Positions 62,024 through 64,000 of a stretch of 64,000 nt of DNA are shown here, piece by piece. The translations under genes and the position numbers were made by a program. The DNA is taken from assembly GCA_902784465.1 (NCBI GenBank), contig CACZUZ010000001.1, positions 43,769-107,768 of the forward strand, in the 5' to 3' direction. The DNA comes from an uncultured Bacteroidota bacterium. GTDB taxonomy: Bacteria > Bacteroidota > Bacteroidia > Bacteroidales > P3. The notes below the pieces were generated by a model. That model was not told where the DNA came from. It saw only the letters and a program-made list of their open reading frames with translations, and ran no database searches. The stretch's first letter is position 1. The number at the start of each line of letters is the position of its first letter.

Positions 62024-62959
62024 TTATTGAATGGAGATTGCACCGAATTTACAGTTGTTGATGCAGGCACCGCACTTGATGCACTTGGTGCTGTCGATGA
62101 CCATGGAAGCCAGCTTGTGGCCGGGAGCGGTGTAGTCGGTACGGGAGATAGCCTCGACGGGGCAACCCTTGGCGCACTTTCCGCAGCCGATGCACTTCTC
62201 GCGGTCGATGACGTAGCTCATGAGCTTCTTGCAGACGCCGGCGCGGCACTTCTTGTCGACGACGTGCTCCACATACTCATCCCAGAAGTTGTCGAGGGTG
62301 CTGAGTACGGGGTTCGGCGAGGTCTGGCCGAGACCGCAGAGAGCGGTGTCCTTGATGACGGCAGCGAGGTTGCGGAGTTCCTGGAGGTCTTCCATGGTGC
62401 CGCGACCGTCGGTAATCTTCTCGAGGATTTCGCAGAGGCGCTTGTTGCCGATACGGCAGGGCGAGCATTTACCGCAGCTCTCCTCGCAGGTGAACTCGAG
62501 GTAGAACTTGGCGATGGCAGGCATGCAAGAGGTCTCGTCCATGACAACCATACCGCCCGAACCCATCATCGAGCCGGCAGCCACGAGGCTGTCGTAGTCG
62601 ATAGCGGTGTCGAGGTGCTTAGCGGTGAGGCAGCCGCCGGAAGGACCACCGGTCTGGACGGCCTTGAACTGACGGCCGTTCTTGATGCCACCACCAATCT
62701 CATATATAATCTCACGGAGGGTGATGCCCATGGGGACTTCGATGAGGCCGACGTTGTTAATCTGGCCTGCGAGAGCGAAGACCTTGGTGCCCTTCGATTT
62801 CTCAGTTCCGATGCTGCTGAACCATGCGGCGCCCTTGGTGATGATGACGGGGACGTTGGCGAAGGTCTCGACGTTGTTGACGTTCGAGGGCTTGCCCATG
62901 TAGCCGCTGACAGCGGGGAATGGAGGTTTCAGAGTGGGCTCGCCACGCTGGCCTTCCAA
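62024..62959 (-). pseudogene. hydB: NuoF-like hydrogenase subunit (HydB), 5' end missing
   Basis: From about 62959 to the stop, 311 codons match the later part of NuoF/Hyd[65 protein letters not shown] and two C-terminal ferredoxin motifs ([23 protein letters not shown]). The N-terminal 200-250 residues with the FMN/NADH site are absent; upstream DNA belongs to a reverse transcriptase. Both genes meet in about 19 shared bases, so an assembly misjoin is as likely as a real deletion. Confidence 0.85.
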
Positions 62960-63039
62960 CTCACGCCCCGGCGGCACTTCTCCATGGATGCCTCCAGGGC
63001 GTCATATCCGATGATTTCCTCTAAATCAAACTCGCTCAT
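62941..63039 (-). pseudogene. DGR reverse transcriptase, N-terminal fragment
   Basis: ATG 63039 opens [20 protein letters not shown] then [13 protein letters not shown], which fits the start of reverse transcriptases of Bacteroidetes diversity-generating retroelements (the K-C-x-x-G-V-x-W-K-x-S-V-A signature). After SVA the frame enters the NuoF-like gene and stops. It lies downstream of the template repeat on the same strand, the normal place for the retroelement's RT. The catalytic part is not in the window. Confidence 0.75.
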
Positions 63040-63163
63040 ATCAAATTGGGCGGGACGTGTATAGCGGCACCGGCTCGAAGGCCGGCCGCATCGCCCGCAA
63101 TTGTTCGCCCGCATGTCACGTGCGGGCGGGGATTTCGGCTCCCCGTGCCATCTAAGTCGGCGT

Positions 63164-63182
63164 CCCCGCACTACGTGCGGGG
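63164..63182. repeat. 8-bp GC-rich hairpin between template repeat and RT
   Basis: CCCCGCAC (63164-63171) and GTGCGGGG (63175-63182), loop TAC. The stretch between the template repeat and the RT is part of the structured RNA used for priming in retroelements of this kind; the hairpin fits that. Confidence 0.6.
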
Positions 63183-63208
63183 CGAGCGGCCGAAGTTATT
63201 GCACGGTC

Positions 63209-63327
63209 GGGCGCGCAGCGATTCGCGTTGGCTGCGTTGTTGTTGTTGTTCGAGTAGCCCGTCGATGTGAGATTCCAGGCGTTGTTCACATTGGAGCGGT
63301 TGGCGCTCCGCCAACGGACAGTCTGGG
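63209..63327 (-). repeat. DGR template repeat (TR)
   Basis: 119 bases that align without gaps to the variable repeat at 63880-63998. On the coding (minus) strand the TR is rich in AAC codons (four in a row near 63240), typical of templates. There are 13 differences; 12 fall on adenines of the TR (plus-strand T), changed to C, G or T in the variable copy. Both ends, including the GC-rich 3' part (plus-strand GGGCGCGCAGCGATTCGCG), are identical. Confidence 0.93.
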
Positions 63328-63351
63328 TTATAGCCTAGTCCCCTGTAGTTT

Positions 63352-63792
63352 TTAAGTGGCTTTCTTGGCGTCCCCTTCGAGGCCGCCGTATCGGCGCTGG
63401 TCGGCGTCCGCCCAGCGCCGGATGAGGTTTCTTGTTTCCACGGTCATGAGACCCCAGTATTTTTTACGCCTGCCCCGCAGGTGGAAAACCGGGGCGGCCA
63501 GGCCGATTAGGGCGAGCAAGGTATTGCAGTCGCCGATTGCCCGCCACTGCAGGCGCTTCCGCTCCATCCATTTCCTCGGATCATCGCCGACCATGATGTT
63601 GTTGGCCGTCCATACGGATACCCATACGTCAACGGCGGCCTCGATGATGCGGTCGGTCAAGGCCTGCTGGTATTGGGGCGGGAAGCTTTTCGGATTGGTA
63701 CAGATATGCACCGTATATGCCGCCAGCTCCCTCGCCCGCAAGCCGGCGTTAAGCGGCGGGTTTTCACCCCGTTTGCCTTCGGGTACGGACAT
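63352..63792 (-). CDS. avd: DGR accessory protein Avd
   Basis: 146 residues, mainly helical and basic: ARELAAYTVHICTNPKSFPP, LTDRIIEAAVDVWVSVWTANN, WMERKRLQWRAIGDCNTLLALI, and YWGLMTVETRNLIRRWADAD. The pattern of four long helices fits Avd, a pentameric four-helix-bundle protein that binds the RT and retroelement RNA and is required for mutagenic retrohoming. It lies between the variable-repeat gene and the TR, the usual order. Starting ATG 63792. Confidence 0.8.
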   Translation of the reverse strand: MSVPEGKRGENPPLNAGLRARELAAYTVHICTNPKSFPPQYQQALTDRIIEAAVDVWVSVWTANNIMVGDDPRKWMERKRLQWRAIGDCNTLLALIGLAAPVFHLRGRRKKYWGLMTVETRNLIRRWADADQRRYGGLEGDAKKAT

Positions 63793-63861
63793 TCCGCCCT
63801 CCTTCCTTGGTGCCTAGTAGCTTGCCCCGCCATCCGTGGGTGGCGGGGATTGTCCGGATGC

Positions 63862-64000
63862 TCAGCAGATGGCACAGGCGGGCGCGCAGCGATTCGCGGC
63901 GGCTGCGAGGCCGTTGCTGTACGAGTAGCCCGTCGATGTGAGACTCCAGGCGTAGTTCACATTGGAGCGGGTGGCGCTCCGCCAACGGGCAGCCTGGGAG
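63862..64000 (-). CDS. DGR target protein, C-terminal end
   Basis: The frame runs off the window at 64000; 45 residues up to TGA at 63862-63864. It reads RWRSATRSNVNYAWSLTSTG, YSYSNGLAAAANRCAPACAI: the C-type-lectin-like variable region of DGR-diversified proteins, with Trp and Asn-rich positions. The variable residues (Thr, Tyr, Ser, Tyr, Ser, Gly-Leu, Ala) match the adenines of the TR. The N-terminal part and location (surface or phage) cannot be seen. Confidence 0.85.
   Translation of the reverse strand, partial: SQAARWRSATRSNVNYAWSLTSTGYSYSNGLAAAANRCAPACAIC
63880..63998 (-). repeat. DGR variable repeat (VR)
   Basis: 119 bases at the 3' end of the target gene, aligned to the TR at 63209-63327. 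Twelve of 13 changes are at TR adenines; the exception is near the 5' border. This adenine-only pattern is the product of error-prone reverse transcription and shows that the element has been active. Confidence 0.92.

Noticed and set aside
62027-63064. 345-codon frame on the plus strand
   Set aside because: Antisense of the NuoF-like fragment, crossing the RT junction; no motif.
63226-63250. GTT/AAC run as a simple microsatellite
   Set aside because: It belongs to the 119-base template repeat; the matching variable copy shows adenine-directed changes, which slippage would not give.

Overview
The window looks like a chromosome or metagenome contig of a Bacteroidales bacterium, probably a gut or rumen anaerobe. 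Support: promoters of the Bacteroidetes type (TAnnTTTG, in two or three cases with a TTTG 19-20 bp upstream), many exported proteins with short signal peptides ending in A-Q-C or A-Q, family content (WG-repeat and BACON proteins, BspA-like repeats, DUF5686 outer-membrane proteins, DUF4143/DUF234 ATPases), and anaerobic hydrogen metabolism with [FeFe] hydrogenases. No rRNA, tRNA or CRISPR array was found.

Layout. (1) 1-135 is the tail of an unidentified, possibly transposase, gene. (2) 385-16204, all leftward, is one long AT-rich operon that combines two Ser/Thr kinases, a PP2C phosphatase, FHA proteins, a MotA/TolQ-like channel with a MotB-like coiled-coil partner, an FHA-membrane-trypsin protein, WG-repeat proteins and an outer-membrane protein; it looks like an envelope-spanning phospho-signalling machine and is a good candidate for an undescribed system. 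(3) 17055-24280, leftward and GC-rich, holds ordinary genes: DUF5686 protein, alpha-L-fucosidase, PAP2 phosphatase, alanine/sodium symporter, superoxide dismutase. (4) 24669-31034, rightward, is a hydrogen-sensing type operon (thioredoxin-like ferredoxin, HydS-like hydrogenase with PAS domain, SpoIIE phosphatase, group B-like [FeFe] hydrogenase) followed by Bcp peroxiredoxin and a DUF3089 hydrolase.

(5) 31144-57225 is an AT-rich accessory island: ATPases each preceded by a palindrome, a duplicated zinc-finger/PH-like protein with a secreted nuclease, five paralogous TPR + leucine-rich-repeat proteins (two frameshifted), an AbiE toxin-antitoxin pair, an AbiGi-like fragment, a cyclase-like protein, a TerY-type triad (kinase, VWA protein, PP2C), a WYL regulator pseudogene, a DUF4062/ATPase protein, a CoiA-like protein, and a transposase fragment joined to half of an ADP-ribosylglycohydrolase gene. 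(6) 55697-59474 holds Dus, an EamA transporter and an EFR1-type flavodoxin/ferredoxin. (7) 59580-62959 is a trimeric NADH-linked [FeFe] hydrogenase operon whose first gene (HydB/NuoF-like) is cut off. (8) 62941-64000 is a diversity-generating retroelement (DGR): reverse transcriptase start, template repeat, Avd, and the variable repeat at the end of the target gene. The 12 of 13 differences between template and variable repeat that fall on template adenines are the clearest signature in the window.

The HydB/reverse-transcriptase boundary near 62941-62959 cuts both genes inside about 19 bases that fit both reading frames, so it may be an assembly misjoin. Several genes carry one- or two-base deletions, often at homopolymers, which could also be sequencing error. 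Functions are assigned from motifs read by eye; no database search was possible.
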